Notes: generated from the letters alone by a model not told the origin. Shown: positions 1 through 8,470, counted from the stretch's first letter. The stretch: DNA of 56,325 nucleotides from Gordonibacter sp. An230 (GCF_002159915.1 NZ_NFJP01000026.1:1-56325), one strand, 5' to 3'. A program made the numbers and translations.

Positions 1-13
1 GTGGGGGAGGGGG

Positions 14-661
14 CTATTCGGCGGTCAGGGCTGCGGGGTTGGGCGGCCGCGGCAAGGTCGGCGTACTGCCGGCCGCGGACGCGTTCCCGCTGTTCGGCAG
101 TGTTGCGGGCGCATCTTCGGCGGCGTCGGCCTCCAGCAGCTCCCTGATGCGCGCCCGGGCACGGAACAGCCAGGTGCGCACGGTGGCGGGCTGGCTGTTC
201 AGGATACGGGCCACGTCGGCGGTGGAGTACCCTTCCACGTAGTGCAGGTGCACGGCGGCGCGCAGGTTTTCGGGCAGCTTGCCAACAGCCTCCCACACGG
301 CGGCGTCTTCGCCGTCGAGCGCGCCGCTTGCGTCGGGCGCGCCGTCTGCGCCGGCTAGCGGCGCGTCGCGTTCAGGGTCAAGCTCCACCGTGCGCCGCTT
401 CCAGCCAGATCGTGCCAGATCGTGGCAGCGGTTGACGGTCACGCGCAAAAGCCATGCTTTCTGATGTTCTCTGTTGGAGAACGGCTCGGTGCGGTTGTAC
501 AGGCGCAGGAACACGTCTTGGTACACGTCCTCCGCGTCGGCGCGCGATCTGGTCTGGCTGAGCGCCAGCCGGTACACCGCATCGCCCCAGTCGCGCATAG
601 CGCAGGCAAGCGCCTCGCTTCGGTCGCGATCGTTCGCCTCGTCGGGTGTTTCTCGGGGCAT
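14..661 (-). CDS. ECF-type RNA polymerase sigma factor
   Basis: Sigma-70 family protein of the extracytoplasmic-function type, about 215 residues. A region 2 (about residues 20-95, with DAEDVYQDVFLRLY and a WLLRVTVNRCHD segment) is followed by region 4 (about 130-185, with the helix-turn-helix GYSTADVARILNSQPATVRT). These would bind core polymerase and the -10 and -35 elements. The C-terminal tail is low-complexity Ala/Pro/Thr. I chose the ATG at 661: GGAGG ends 5 nt upstream of it, whereas the in-frame GTG at 667 lies inside that Shine-Dalgarno. Any anti-sigma partner would lie left of the window, so the signal is unknown. A terminator-like hairpin sits in its leader (733-762). The family call is firm; the regulon is unknown. 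Confidence 0.93.
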   Translation of the reverse strand: MPRETPDEANDRDRSEALACAMRDWGDAVYRLALSQTRSRADAEDVYQDVFLRLYNRTEPFSNREHQKAWLLRVTVNRCHDLARSGWKRRTVELDPERDAPLAGADGAPDASGALDGEDAAVWEAVGKLPENLRAAVHLHYVEGYSTADVARILNSQPATVRTWLFRARARIRELLEADAAEDAPATLPNSGNASAAGSTPTLPRPPNPAALTAE

Positions 662-728
662 GGGCACCTCCTTTCACCCTAGCATACGTTTAAAGAAGGC
701 GGGATGTTTCAAGAATCTTTCGTTCGGG

Positions 729-762
729 AAAAGAAACAGCCGCTCGGGTGAACGGCTGTTTC
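729..762 (-). terminator. Terminator-like hairpin in the sigma factor leader
   Basis: GAAACAGCCG (733-742) and CGGCTGTTTC (753-762) form a perfect 10-bp stem with a 10-nt loop. Read on the minus strand it is followed at once by TTTT (732-729). It lies about 70 nt upstream of the sigma factor ATG and points into that gene, so it could attenuate the gene or insulate it from read-through. Confidence 0.55.
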
Positions 763-1020
763 AAGGCGTCCTTCGGATATCGTAGGTGTAAATTATTATC
801 TATTGGTGTGTAATTATTAAAAAGATAATCATATTTGGCCACTTGTCAGCTTGAAAGCTGGCGTAATGTAGTTCGACAGGTATAAGAAGGGAGGTCAATT
901 GTTCGAGTGACTTTCAAGCACGATATCGAAGCTTTATAAGTTCACCATTCGATTTTATTGACAATCAAGCGAGTTAGTTCAGTCATCTTGCGTAAGTACC
1001 TAAACAGAGAGGATGCTCTT
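763..1020. other. AT-rich divergent intergenic region
   Basis: This stretch between the leftward sigma factor and the rightward peptidase is far more AT-rich than the rest of the window. It has two similar AT-rich direct repeats near 787 and 810 (GTGTAAATTATTA and GTGTGTAATTATTA) and a TTGACA at 958-963. No convincing -10 lies at the right distance from that TTGACA, so I do not call a promoter. Confidence 0.35.
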
Positions 1021-2154
1021 ATGCAGGGAAAGATGAAGCGCAAGTTGACAGCCGTAGTCGTAGCATTTACGCTTGTCTTCGGCGGAATGGTTCCATTTAC
1101 TGCGTATGCAGACGAATCAAACACACCAACGGAAACCGTTGTCTTTACAGAAGAAGTAGCGCTGACTGCAGCCGACAATTTCGCGTCCAGTTTCTATCCT
1201 GAAGAAAATCTCGAAGTCTCTTCCGCAGTTACTTTTTGCAACAGCAATGGCGACAAAGGTTATATTGTCAATTTCCTCAAAGATGAAAACCCATATGGAT
1301 ATGTGATACTCGATCCTAGTCTCGAAGATCTTGTTGCAGAGTATTCTATTGGTGATAACGCGAAAAGTCCTTATGACGTTATTGTCGAAGATTCTGGCAA
1401 CATAAACGCAAGATCCCTCGAAGATCCCTCGATGGTTCAAATAAGCCCGCTTGAATACGGGATTGTTGATCGAGCAAGTGATCGGATCTACACGAACTCT
1501 GGCGTTGAAACCGATCTCGATGGGATTATGGGTGATGGTTCTTCAAGAGCGAAGGATCCATCGACGTGGCAGGACGCTACGATACCCATCAGTATACTTT
1601 ATCGGGATTACACTATTACCGCATCGGGGAACTTGCCGCAGTGGGCTAGCACGACGCAGGATAGGGTTATAGAGCTTACCGGTCGATATGCCTGTACTGT
1701 AACGGCATATTTTGCAATTGCAGGATATTATGGCCTAGTGGATCTATGGAATGACGGGCAAGCTTATTTGGATATCTGGAACTACACTGGTACTTACCAA
1801 GATCCCTATAATCCAGACACATCTATATTGTGGGGAGCCACGAACGTAGATGATGGGGCAGTAGGATTTGTGAATTACCTCGCGTCTCGTGGAAAGCATG
1901 TGACCCAGCGGACAACTTCTGGAAAGCCCACATTCGAGGAGTATGTGACCTCTGTCAATAATCAAGATGCTAGCGTTATGCATGGTTGGCTCTGGAATCA
2001 AGATGGAACGATGACGGGTCATACCATGTTTGTTGAAGGTTATATAAGAGCCTTGAGTAAAACTGATTGGAATTCTTTGAGAATCCTACAGGTCTTTGAT
2101 GGCTGGTATTCTGGTGTAAGATACATCAACTACGATTTTGCGAGCTACGCATAA
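1021..2154 (+). CDS. Secreted papain-like cysteine peptidase (C10/C39-like)
   Basis: Exported protein of 377 residues. It has a signal peptide (basic start, hydrophobic 9-23, likely cleavage after AYA at about 30). A streptopain-type propeptide-like segment follows (about 45-105, with GYIVNF and YGYVILD), then a papain-fold catalytic domain. The candidate nucleophile is Cys215 in YACTVTAYFAIAGYYG and the candidate base is His324 in MTGHTMFVEGY; Asn or Asp near 350 could complete the triad. The start at 1021 has GAGAGG about 9 nt upstream; the ORF is also open upstream from 958. Base composition is clearly lower in GC than the neighbours, suggesting transfer. An 11-bp tandem duplication lies at 1411-1432. 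The substrate is unknown. C10-like versus C39-like cannot be settled by eye. Confidence 0.7.
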   Translation: MQGKMKRKLTAVVVAFTLVFGGMVPFTAYADESNTPTETVVFTEEVALTAADNFASSFYPEENLEVSSAVTFCNSNGDKGYIVNFLKDENPYGYVILDPSLEDLVAEYSIGDNAKSPYDVIVEDSGNINARSLEDPSMVQISPLEYGIVDRASDRIYTNSGVETDLDGIMGDGSSRAKDPSTWQDATIPISILYRDYTITASGNLPQWASTTQDRVIELTGRYACTVTAYFAIAGYYGLVDLWNDGQAYLDIWNYTGTYQDPYNPDTSILWGATNVDDGAVGFVNYLASRGKHVTQRTTSGKPTFEEYVTSVNNQDASVMHGWLWNQDGTMTGHTMFVEGYIRALSKTDWNSLRILQVFDGWYSGVRYINYDFASYA

Positions 2155-2170
2155 TTCAGGGGGACATTCT

Positions 2171-2608
2171 TTGTCGATTAAAGCAATGATCGCGTTTTGC
2201 TTTGAGAAAGCGAGGAAAGCGGCGCTTGGTACCGCTTTCCTCGCTGTTTTTTCGGTGCAGTTTTTTGGTTGCTGCTTCGGTGAAGAAATGCAGGGGAAAG
2301 ATAGTGCGGAGGATGGAAATGTGGATCATGTAAGTAGTATGGGTTCCGTGATATTGCATGGAACGGGCACAATAATAAAGGTAGATGTTGGGAATATGAC
2401 AGCTGTCGTGCAAATGCATGATTCAGGCATCTACGCCAATGAGGAGGTTGCCTTTGACTTTCGCAAGCACACCGAATCTCAGCCTGTTGAACTTGACAGG
2501 TGCAAGCCAGGTGATGAAGTTAAGGTGACGTATTTTGATTCCCAAACCTCTAACGGCGGATTGGCGGGCGAATCTTTGGTTTTAGCGGAGGCTCCTTCTG
2601 GGTTGTAG
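2171..2608 (+). CDS. Small exported hypothetical protein
   Basis: A 145-residue protein with a hydrophobic N-terminus (ALGTAFLAVFSVQFFGCC) that could be a signal peptide or a weak lipobox. A beta-rich C-terminal part follows (GTGTIIKVDVGN, PGDEVKVTYFD) that resembles small OB-like periplasmic domains; I do not recognise the family. I chose TTG at 2171 because AGGGGGA lies 6 nt upstream. An in-frame ATG at 2138 overlaps the peptidase and has no comparable site. It shares the AT-rich composition of the upstream peptidase, so the two probably arrived together. A strong intrinsic terminator lies inside its signal-peptide codons, which may keep expression low or conditional. Confidence 0.5.
   Translation: MSIKAMIAFCFEKARKAALGTAFLAVFSVQFFGCCFGEEMQGKDSAEDGNVDHVSSMGSVILHGTGTIIKVDVGNMTAVVQMHDSGIYANEEVAFDFRKHTESQPVELDRCKPGDEVKVTYFDSQTSNGGLAGESLVLAEAPSGL
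2210..2252 (+). terminator. Strong intrinsic terminator overlapping a start region
   Basis: GCGAGGAAAGCGG (2210-2222) pairs perfectly with CCGCTTTCCTCGC (2232-2244) around a 9-nt loop. TG and then TTTTTT (2247-2252) follow. This is a textbook rho-independent terminator for the peptidase transcript, and it sits about 40 nt inside the next reading frame. Confidence 0.85.
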
Positions 2609-2622
2609 TATCTGAAGCGCGC

Positions 2623-2647
2623 GGAGACCGCGCGATGCGCGGCCTCC
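2623..2647. repeat. GC-rich hairpin
   Basis: GGAG-A-CCGCGC and GCGCGG-C-CTCC form a 10-bp stem with one mismatch and a 3-nt loop between two convergent genes. There is no T-run on either side. It probably shields transcript ends. Confidence 0.4.
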
Positions 2648-2657
2648 GGATTGCGAT

Positions 2658-2667
2658 GGGGGGGGGG
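2658..2667. repeat. G10 homopolymer
   Basis: Ten consecutive G between the small exported protein and the molbindin gene. It is one of eight G/C runs of 8 or more in the window. Confidence 0.9.
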
Positions 2668-2704
2668 ATTCCCACCCGCATGTATGGGTCGTGCGAGTTT
2701 TAGT

Positions 2705-3130
2705 TTACTCCACGCCTACGATGACGTCGGTGGCCTTCACGATGGCGAGCGCCTTGCCGCCCTCGGCCAGGCCCAGCTCGTCGATGGCCTCGTTCGTGAT
2801 GGAGCCCATGATGCGCGCGCCGTCGGCCGTCTCGATGGTCACGTGGCCGTTCACGGCGCCCTTCTTCACGGATGCCACGATGCCGGCGATCTGGTTGCGG
2901 GCCGAGATGCCCGCGACGCGCTCGGTGTCGGTGGCGAACATCACGTTGCTGGCCTTGACGATGGCCACGGCGTCCATGCCCTCCTTCAGGCCCAGGTCCT
3001 TGATAGCCTCCATCGTGATGTCGGCTTTGATCTGCGTGGAGCCGAGGTCGATGGTGACGATGCCGTTCACCGCGCCTTCGGAGACGGCACTGACGGTGCC
3101 CTTGAGCTGGTTGCGAGCGGAGATCTTCAT
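2705..3130 (-). CDS. Molbindin (two Mop/TOBE domains)
   Basis: Molybdate-binding storage protein of 141 residues made of two tandem Mop domains (about 1-68 and 73-140). Each opens with ISARNQL or ISARNQI followed by KGAVNG or EGAVNG, the usual Mop layout. Proteins of this kind bind molybdate or tungstate oxyanions in the cytoplasm and buffer supply for molybdenum cofactor. The ATG at 3130 has AAAGGA about 6 nt upstream; the longer frame to 3199 adds unrelated residues. No molybdate ABC transporter lies beside it. Its client may be the molybdoenzyme operon at the right end of the window, though that is inference. Confidence 0.9.
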   Translation of the reverse strand: MKISARNQLKGTVSAVSEGAVNGIVTIDLGSTQIKADITMEAIKDLGLKEGMDAVAIVKASNVMFATDTERVAGISARNQIAGIVASVKKGAVNGHVTIETADGARIMGSITNEAIDELGLAEGGKALAIVKATDVIVGVE

Positions 3131-3572
3131 ATCCTGTCCTTTCGGTTGGGGCCTTCCGATTTCGGAAAGCCCGTTCGGTCTGCGCGCAGTATCGCCCATC
3201 GGCGCGCGCGAGGGAAGGGCTGTGCGCGAAATGCGCCGTGCTCGTACGATCTCGTATCGTTTCGTTCACTTTCGCGTCGCGCCCGCCCCGCGCATCGCGG
3301 CTTTGCGGCGGGCGCGGCACCCTCTTGCATGCACCCCGCTTGCATGCGGAAGCGCCGCACCCGCTCTGCGCGTCACGGCGCTGCGGCGGGCGCGCTCTCC
3401 TCTGCTGGAAATTTTTTTCGCGAAAGCATCCCTCATCAGGTGATTGCAACCGCAAGGCGCCTGGAAGTTTCCCGAAATGCAGCCGCATGTTGGTAGAATG
3501 GAACGGCTTGCCACCGCATAGTGGAATCGCCGGCGAGACGAAGCACCTCACCCGACGATGAAAGGACCACCC
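3131..3572. other. Intergenic region with XRE gene promoter
   Basis: This is the divergent promoter region between molbindin and the XRE regulator. TGG-TAGAAT at 3491-3499 is a good extended -10 for the rightward gene, with no clear -35. TTCCG-attt-CGGAA near 3155 is a short hairpin in the molbindin leader. The many short GC-rich ORFs here look like chance. Confidence 0.45.
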
Positions 3573-4601
3573 GTGAGTTTCCGCGACAACCTACAGCATC
3601 TGCGCGCCACGCGCAACATGACCCAAGAGCAGTTGGCGATGCTTCTGGGCGTCAGCCGCCAATCGGTGACGAAGTGGGAGGCCGAGCGCGCCTATCCCGA
3701 GATGGACAAGCTACTGAAGCTGTGCGATATCTTCGACTGCACGCTGGACGACCTGGTGAAGGGCGATCTGACGGCCCGTCCCGCCGCGCGCTCGGGCGCA
3801 ACCGTGCCCCAGGGCGCTCCGCAGGACGTCTGCGGTTACGACGAGCATATGCGCCGCTTTGCGCGGAAGGTGCCCACGGGCATCGCGATCATCGTGCTGG
3901 GCGCCGGTATCGGCTCTCTGTTCGAAGGCTGGCGCGTGCTGCCTTTCGCCAACCCCGACGCGCTGTTCATGGTCGTTTTCCTTTTGGGCCTTCTGGCGGG
4001 GCTTTCGCTTATCATTCCCGCCGGCATGGAGCATTCGGCGTTTCAGAAGGCGCACCCCTACATCGAGGACTTCTACACCGCCGAGGAGAAGTCTGCGGCC
4101 AGCAGGCGGCTTACATACGGCATGGTGGTCGGCATAGGGATCATCTTCGCAGGCGTGCTGGCTGTTCTGCTGACGGAGGACGGAGCGTACGAGAACGTTG
4201 GACCGTCGGTGCTCATCATACTAGCCGCCGTAGGGACGTGGCTGATCACGCATTTCGCCATGATGTACGGTCGCACGAATGTGGCTCAGTACAACAAGAG
4301 CGTAGCGGACGATCTGGAGATTGAGGAGATTGCGAATCTGGCCATCGAGGAGGAACGCAAAGCTGCGTTTTTGCAGAAGAGGAGGCACAGGCAGAAGGTG
4401 GGCGCCGTCTGCGCCGCCATCATGATGGCGGCGACGTTGGTGGGATTGCTTCTGCTGTTCGCCCCGCTGTTCAACGGTCAGAACATCGACGACGTGGATT
4501 GGGAATCCGGTGGTTCCACGTACTTCTGGCTGGCTTGGCCTGTCGGCGGCCTCCTGTGCGGCGTGGTCTCCGTCCTCATGGACGCGTTCCAAAAGAGGTA
4601 G
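3573..4601 (+). CDS. Membrane-anchored XRE-family transcriptional regulator
   Basis: A 342-residue protein with an N-terminal Cro/C1-type helix-turn-helix (about 1-64; MTQEQLAMLLGVSRQSVTKW is the recognition region). About six hydrophobic segments follow, roughly at 100-125, 128-150, 185-205, 215-235, 278-303 and 318-340. A charged, helical loop lies at about 245-275. It presumably regulates transcription in response to a membrane or envelope signal, but no target is evident. I chose GTG at 3573 (GAAAGGA 6 nt upstream, giving the typical start MSFRDNLQ); an in-frame ATG at 3558 overlaps that site. Confidence 0.85.
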   Translation: MSFRDNLQHLRATRNMTQEQLAMLLGVSRQSVTKWEAERAYPEMDKLLKLCDIFDCTLDDLVKGDLTARPAARSGATVPQGAPQDVCGYDEHMRRFARKVPTGIAIIVLGAGIGSLFEGWRVLPFANPDALFMVVFLLGLLAGLSLIIPAGMEHSAFQKAHPYIEDFYTAEEKSAASRRLTYGMVVGIGIIFAGVLAVLLTEDGAYENVGPSVLIILAAVGTWLITHFAMMYGRTNVAQYNKSVADDLEIEEIANLAIEEERKAAFLQKRRHRQKVGAVCAAIMMAATLVGLLLLFAPLFNGQNIDDVDWESGGSTYFWLAWPVGGLLCGVVSVLMDAFQKR

Positions 4602-4915
4602 GCCGGGTTGGCGGATTGCGGGTTCCGCTCAGGGCTGGCGGGCATTTCGCTGGTGCAAGGGTGCGTGCGGCCTTTTGGCGATGGGCGGCGCGCTGGACGC
4701 CCCGATGGTGCCGGGGCGATGCAGGAGAGGGGTTTCGCGTCCGCGACGACGGCGCGCCTTTCGGCGCCCGTCCCGCGAGGCGCGCTCCTCCCTTTGCATC
4801 TCCTGCGGGCGCGTGGGGGCCATCTGTGTTGCGATTCTCGGTGACACGGCCTTCCGATTGTGGGAAAATGGCAAGCGGACTATTCGAATTTCTTGCATGT
4901 GAGGTACCTTAAGCC
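4602..4915. other. Intergenic region, no gene seen
   Basis: GC-rich DNA with imperfect inverted repeats (around 4720-4805) and no ORF with coding character. The last 60 nt before recJ are AT-richer and probably hold its promoter, but no clear -35/-10 pair could be picked. Confidence 0.4.
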
Positions 4916-7900
4916 ATGTCTGCCCGGTTCAACATCAAGGCGGCCGATCCGGAGGCTGTGGCGCGTCTTGAACGCGCGCTCGGTTTGCCGCGTTTCGTCG
5001 CCGCCACCCTTGTCGCCCGCGGAATCGCCGACGCCGCCGAGGCGCGCCGATTCCTCTCCCCTTCGCTCGATCGCGATTGGCTCGACCCCTATGCCATTCC
5101 CGGTCTCTCAGAAGTGGCCGATGCGCTGGAAGCCGCTGTGAAGCGCGACGACCACATCCTCGTGTTCGGCGACTTCGACCTCGACGGCATTTCGGCGACC
5201 GCCGTGCTCACTCGCGGTCTGCGTGCTCTTGGCGCCAAAGCCACGCCGTTCATCCCCTTGCGCTTCGAGGAGGGCTACGCGCTTTCCGAGGCCGCCTTCG
5301 CCCGCGCACGTGCGCTCGGCCCGGACTTCATCGTCACGGTGGATTGCGGCATCGCCTGCAAGGACGAGGCGGCGGCCATCGTAGAAGCAGGTTTGGGGCT
5401 AGCCATCACCGACCATCACGAACCGGCCGATCTCGTGCCCGAGGGCGTGCCCGTGGCCGATCCGAAATGCGATCCCGCCTGCGAAAGCTCCATCTTGGCC
5501 GGCGTGGGCGTTGCGCTCAAGCTCGTGCAGGTTTTGGGGGGCCGTCTGGGCAAGCCTCACCTCTGGCGCGACTACACCGACCTCGCCACGCTCGGCACTG
5601 TGGCCGACCTCATGCCCATGCGCGGCGAGAACCGTGCGCTCGTCGCATGCGGTATCGCGCGCATGAACGCCGCACCGCGCCCGTGCATCGCCGCGCTTCT
5701 CGCTACGAGCGGCGCGGCCGACAAGCCCGTCAGCGCCACGAACCTCAGCTTCTCGGTCATCCCTCGACTCAATGCTGCCGGTCGCATGGGGGATGCGCAG
5801 CTCGCGCTCGATCTGCTTATGACCGACGACCTGGCCGAGGCTCAGCGCCTGGCTTCCCAGCTGGAGGCCGTGAACGACCAGCGGCGCGCCATCGAAGCCG
5901 AGCTCTCGGAGATCGCGAAAGCCCAAGCTGCAGAGGTCTACCACGGCCAGCGCGCGCTCGTCGTGGCGGGGGAGGGCTGGCACGAGGGGGTGAAGGGCAT
6001 CGTTGCCAGCCGCCTGGTGAACGCTTACGGCGTGCCCAGCCTGCTGTTCACCATCGACGGCGAAGAAGCGCGCGGATCGGGCCGCAGCGTGGGGCAGGTG
6101 AACCTGTTCAAGGCGGTGGAGAGCGCTTCCGATCTGCTCACGCGATTCGGAGGCCACGAGGCGGCCGTGGGGGTGACGCTGCCTGCGGAGAACCTGCCGG
6201 AGTTCGAGCGCCGCCTCGCTTCCTTTTTGGACGACTTGCCGGAGGGCGCGTTCCATCCACTCGTGAACATCGATGCGTGCGTGGGGCTCGACGAGCTCAC
6301 GCTGGACAGCGTGGCCCAACTCGAACGGCTCGCTCCTTTCGGGCAGGAGCATCCCGTGCCCGTCTACCTGGCGCGCGACGTGACGCTGGCGAACTGCCGT
6401 GCGGTGGGCGCGGAGAAGAACCATTTCTCGTGCGCCCTTTCCGACGGTCGCTCAACAGTGTCGGGGATCATGTTCCATTGCTCGGACATCGAGGCTCTCA
6501 TGAGCACGGACAGCGTGGTGAACGCTGCGTTCGAGGTGCAGATAGACGAATGGCGCGGTCGCCGTTCGGTGAAGGCCATGCTGCAATCGCTTGCGCCCGC
6601 GCGCACGTGCGGTGCGCTCGAAGCATGCCTCAATCCGGAAAGCCTCACGTTCGTGGCCGACCTGTACGCAACGAGCGACGCTGAGCTTGTTGCCGATGCG
6701 CCGCACCGCCCCGAGGACGTGGAGGCCTACGAGGCCGCCCGCGCCGCGAACCGGAAGGAATGGGAGCGCCGCGCTACCGCCGATCCCGGAGCGCTCGAGC
6801 GCGAGGTCGTGCGCGCAATCATTGGGGACCGTTCACTGCATGACGCTCAGCGAGAGGTGCTCGATCATTTGCGCGCCGGAAGGTCGGTGCTTGGCATCAT
6901 GGCGACGGGGCGCGGCAAGTCGCTCACGTTCCAGGTGCACGCCGCTGTGCGTGCGCTTGCATGCCATGAAGCCAGCCTGTTCGTCTATCCGCTGCGCGCA
7001 CTTATCGCAGACCAGGCCTTTCATTTGCGCGAGGCGCTCGACCGCTTCGGTATCGGCGTGGTCGTTCTCACGGGCGAGAGCACGCCCGAGGAGCGTCGCC
7101 AGGGCTTTGCTGGTTTGTCCGACGGCACGTTCGACATCGCGCTCACCACGCCGGAGTTCCTCGCGTGGCATGCCGAGGAGTTCGCCTCCACCGGGCGCGT
7201 GCGGTTCGTCGTAGTGGACGAGGCTCACCACGTGGGCCTTGCGAGGGCGGGGCAGCGCGTGGCCTACGCCACGATCGGCTCGGCGATCGCTCGACTCTCT
7301 GCCCCTTCCGACACATCCAGCGCGTCGGCTCTCGCGTCCGCTTCCCCTTGCCTTGCGCCTGCCGAAGGGAAGGGGGTTTCGGAGGCCTTCGCGTGCGAAG
7401 AGGGGCGATGCGACGCGGTGTCTCGCTCCGGTCGGCAGACGGGCGACCATGCGCTCTCAGGAGGGAGCCTTGCCGCTTGCGCTTCCCTCGCGGTGCTTGC
7501 GCTCACCGCTACGGCTGGCGACGATGTTGCCGACGCTATCAGGCGCGAGCTGCCAGTGGACGTGTGCGTGTGCGATCCTGCTTCGCGTCCCAACCTCAAG
7601 GTGGACGATCGGCGCAACCTCAAGAATCGCGACGACTATCTTGCCAACCTCGTGGCCTGCGGTGAGAAGGCCGTCGTTTACGTGAACTCCCGCGAGCGAT
7701 CCGTGGCGGTGGCGCGGGCGCTGCGCAAGCGCGTGCCGCAGATGGCTCCGCTGATCGGCTTCTACAACGCAGGCCTCTCCCGCGCCGAGCGCAAGCGCAT
7801 CGAGGAGTTGTTCCGAACAGATGCGCTCAAAGTGCTCGTGGCCACCTCCGCGTTTGGAGAGGGCGTCGACATTCCCAACATCCGCCATGTGGTGCTCTAC

Positions 7901-8470
7901 CACCTGCCGTTCAACGAGATCGAGTTTAACCAGATGAGCGGTCGTGCGGGGCGTGACGGCCGGCCTGCGGGCATCCATCTTCTGTTCGGGCGCGCCGATG
8001 CCGGCATCAACGAGCACATCCTGCGAGACATGACGCCCGACCACGACTGCCTCGCGCAGGTGTACCGTACGCTGCGCGCGCTGCAGCGTCGAAGCGCCGA
8101 GCCTTTCTTCACGTTGAGCGATGCCGAGCTGGCCGATGCGGCCAGCACCGACGCTTTCCCGGTGAGCCCGGCCTCCGCGGCGTGCGGCGTGGCGGTGTTC
8201 CGCGAGCTTGGCCTTGTCGAGACGCACACCGCGTACGGAGCGGATGGCATGGCGCGTTCCATCCATGTCAAGGAGACGCAGGGCAAAGTCGAGCTCACCG
8301 ACAGCGTGCGCTACCGCGAGGGCCTGGGGGAGCGCGAGATATTCCATGCGTTTCGAGACTGGGCGATGAAGAGCGATTCTGGCACCTTGGAAGCGCGCGT
8401 TTCGCGCCCCATCCTGCCGGCTGAGGCTCGTGGAGCGGAGAGGGGGCGAAACGATGAGCGCGGGCGATAA
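4916..8470 (+). CDS. recJ: RecJ single-strand exonuclease fused to a RecQ-like DEAH helicase
   Basis: 1184 residues, far longer than typical RecJ (about 550-800). Residues 1-600 are RecJ: DHH-phosphoesterase motifs GDFDLDG (85-91), VDCG (142-145), DHH (166-168) and GTVADLMP (about 227-234), then DHHA1 and an OB-like part. Residues about 640-1050 form a complete superfamily 2 helicase: Walker A ATGRGKS (663-669), DEAH (768-771), TATA (864-867) and motif VI QMSGRAGRDG (1006-1015). Between DEAH and TATA sits an extra Ser/Ala/Gly-rich insert of about 60 residues. The end (about 1090-1175) resembles the C-terminus of firmicute-type RecJ. No RecQ zinc-cysteine cluster or HRDC domain is visible. It should unwind and degrade 5' ends in recombination repair. 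It overlaps the downstream rel gene by 17 nt. Confidence 0.9.
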   Translation: MSARFNIKAADPEAVARLERALGLPRFVAATLVARGIADAAEARRFLSPSLDRDWLDPYAIPGLSEVADALEAAVKRDDHILVFGDFDLDGISATAVLTRGLRALGAKATPFIPLRFEEGYALSEAAFARARALGPDFIVTVDCGIACKDEAAAIVEAGLGLAITDHHEPADLVPEGVPVADPKCDPACESSILAGVGVALKLVQVLGGRLGKPHLWRDYTDLATLGTVADLMPMRGENRALVACGIARMNAAPRPCIAALLATSGAADKPVSATNLSFSVIPRLNAAGRMGDAQLALDLLMTDDLAEAQRLASQLEAVNDQRRAIEAELSEIAKAQAAEVYHGQRALVVAGEGWHEGVKGIVASRLVNAYGVPSLLFTIDGEEARGSGRSVGQVNLFKAVESASDLLTRFGGHEAAVGVTLPAENLPEFERRLASFLDDLPEGAFHPLVNIDACVGLDELTLDSVAQLERLAPFGQEHPVPVYLARDVTLANCRAVGAEKNHFSCALSDGRSTVSGIMFHCSDIEALMSTDSVVNAAFEVQIDEWRGRRSVKAMLQSLAPARTCGALEACLNPESLTFVADLYATSDAELVADAPHRPEDVEAYEAARAANRKEWERRATADPGALEREVVRAIIGDRSLHDAQREVLDHLRAGRSVLGIMATGRGKSLTFQVHAAVRALACHEASLFVYPLRALIADQAFHLREALDRFGIGVVVLTGESTPEERRQGFAGLSDGTFDIALTTPEFLAWHAEEFASTGRVRFVVVDEAHHVGLARAGQRVAYATIGSAIARLSAPSDTSSASALASASPCLAPAEGKGVSEAFACEEGRCDAVSRSGRQTGDHALSGGSLAACASLAVLALTATAGDDVADAIRRELPVDVCVCDPASRPNLKVDDRRNLKNRDDYLANLVACGEKAVVYVNSRERSVAVARALRKRVPQMAPLIGFYNAGLSRAERKRIEELFRTDALKVLVATSAFGEGVDIPNIRHVVLYHLPFNEIEFNQMSGRAGRDGRPAGIHLLFGRADAGINEHILRDMTPDHDCLAQVYRTLRALQRRSAEPFFTLSDAELADAASTDAFPVSPASAACGVAVFRELGLVETHTAYGADGMARSIHVKETQGKVELTDSVRYREGLGEREIFHAFRDWAMKSDSGTLEARVSRPILPAEARGAERGRNDERGR

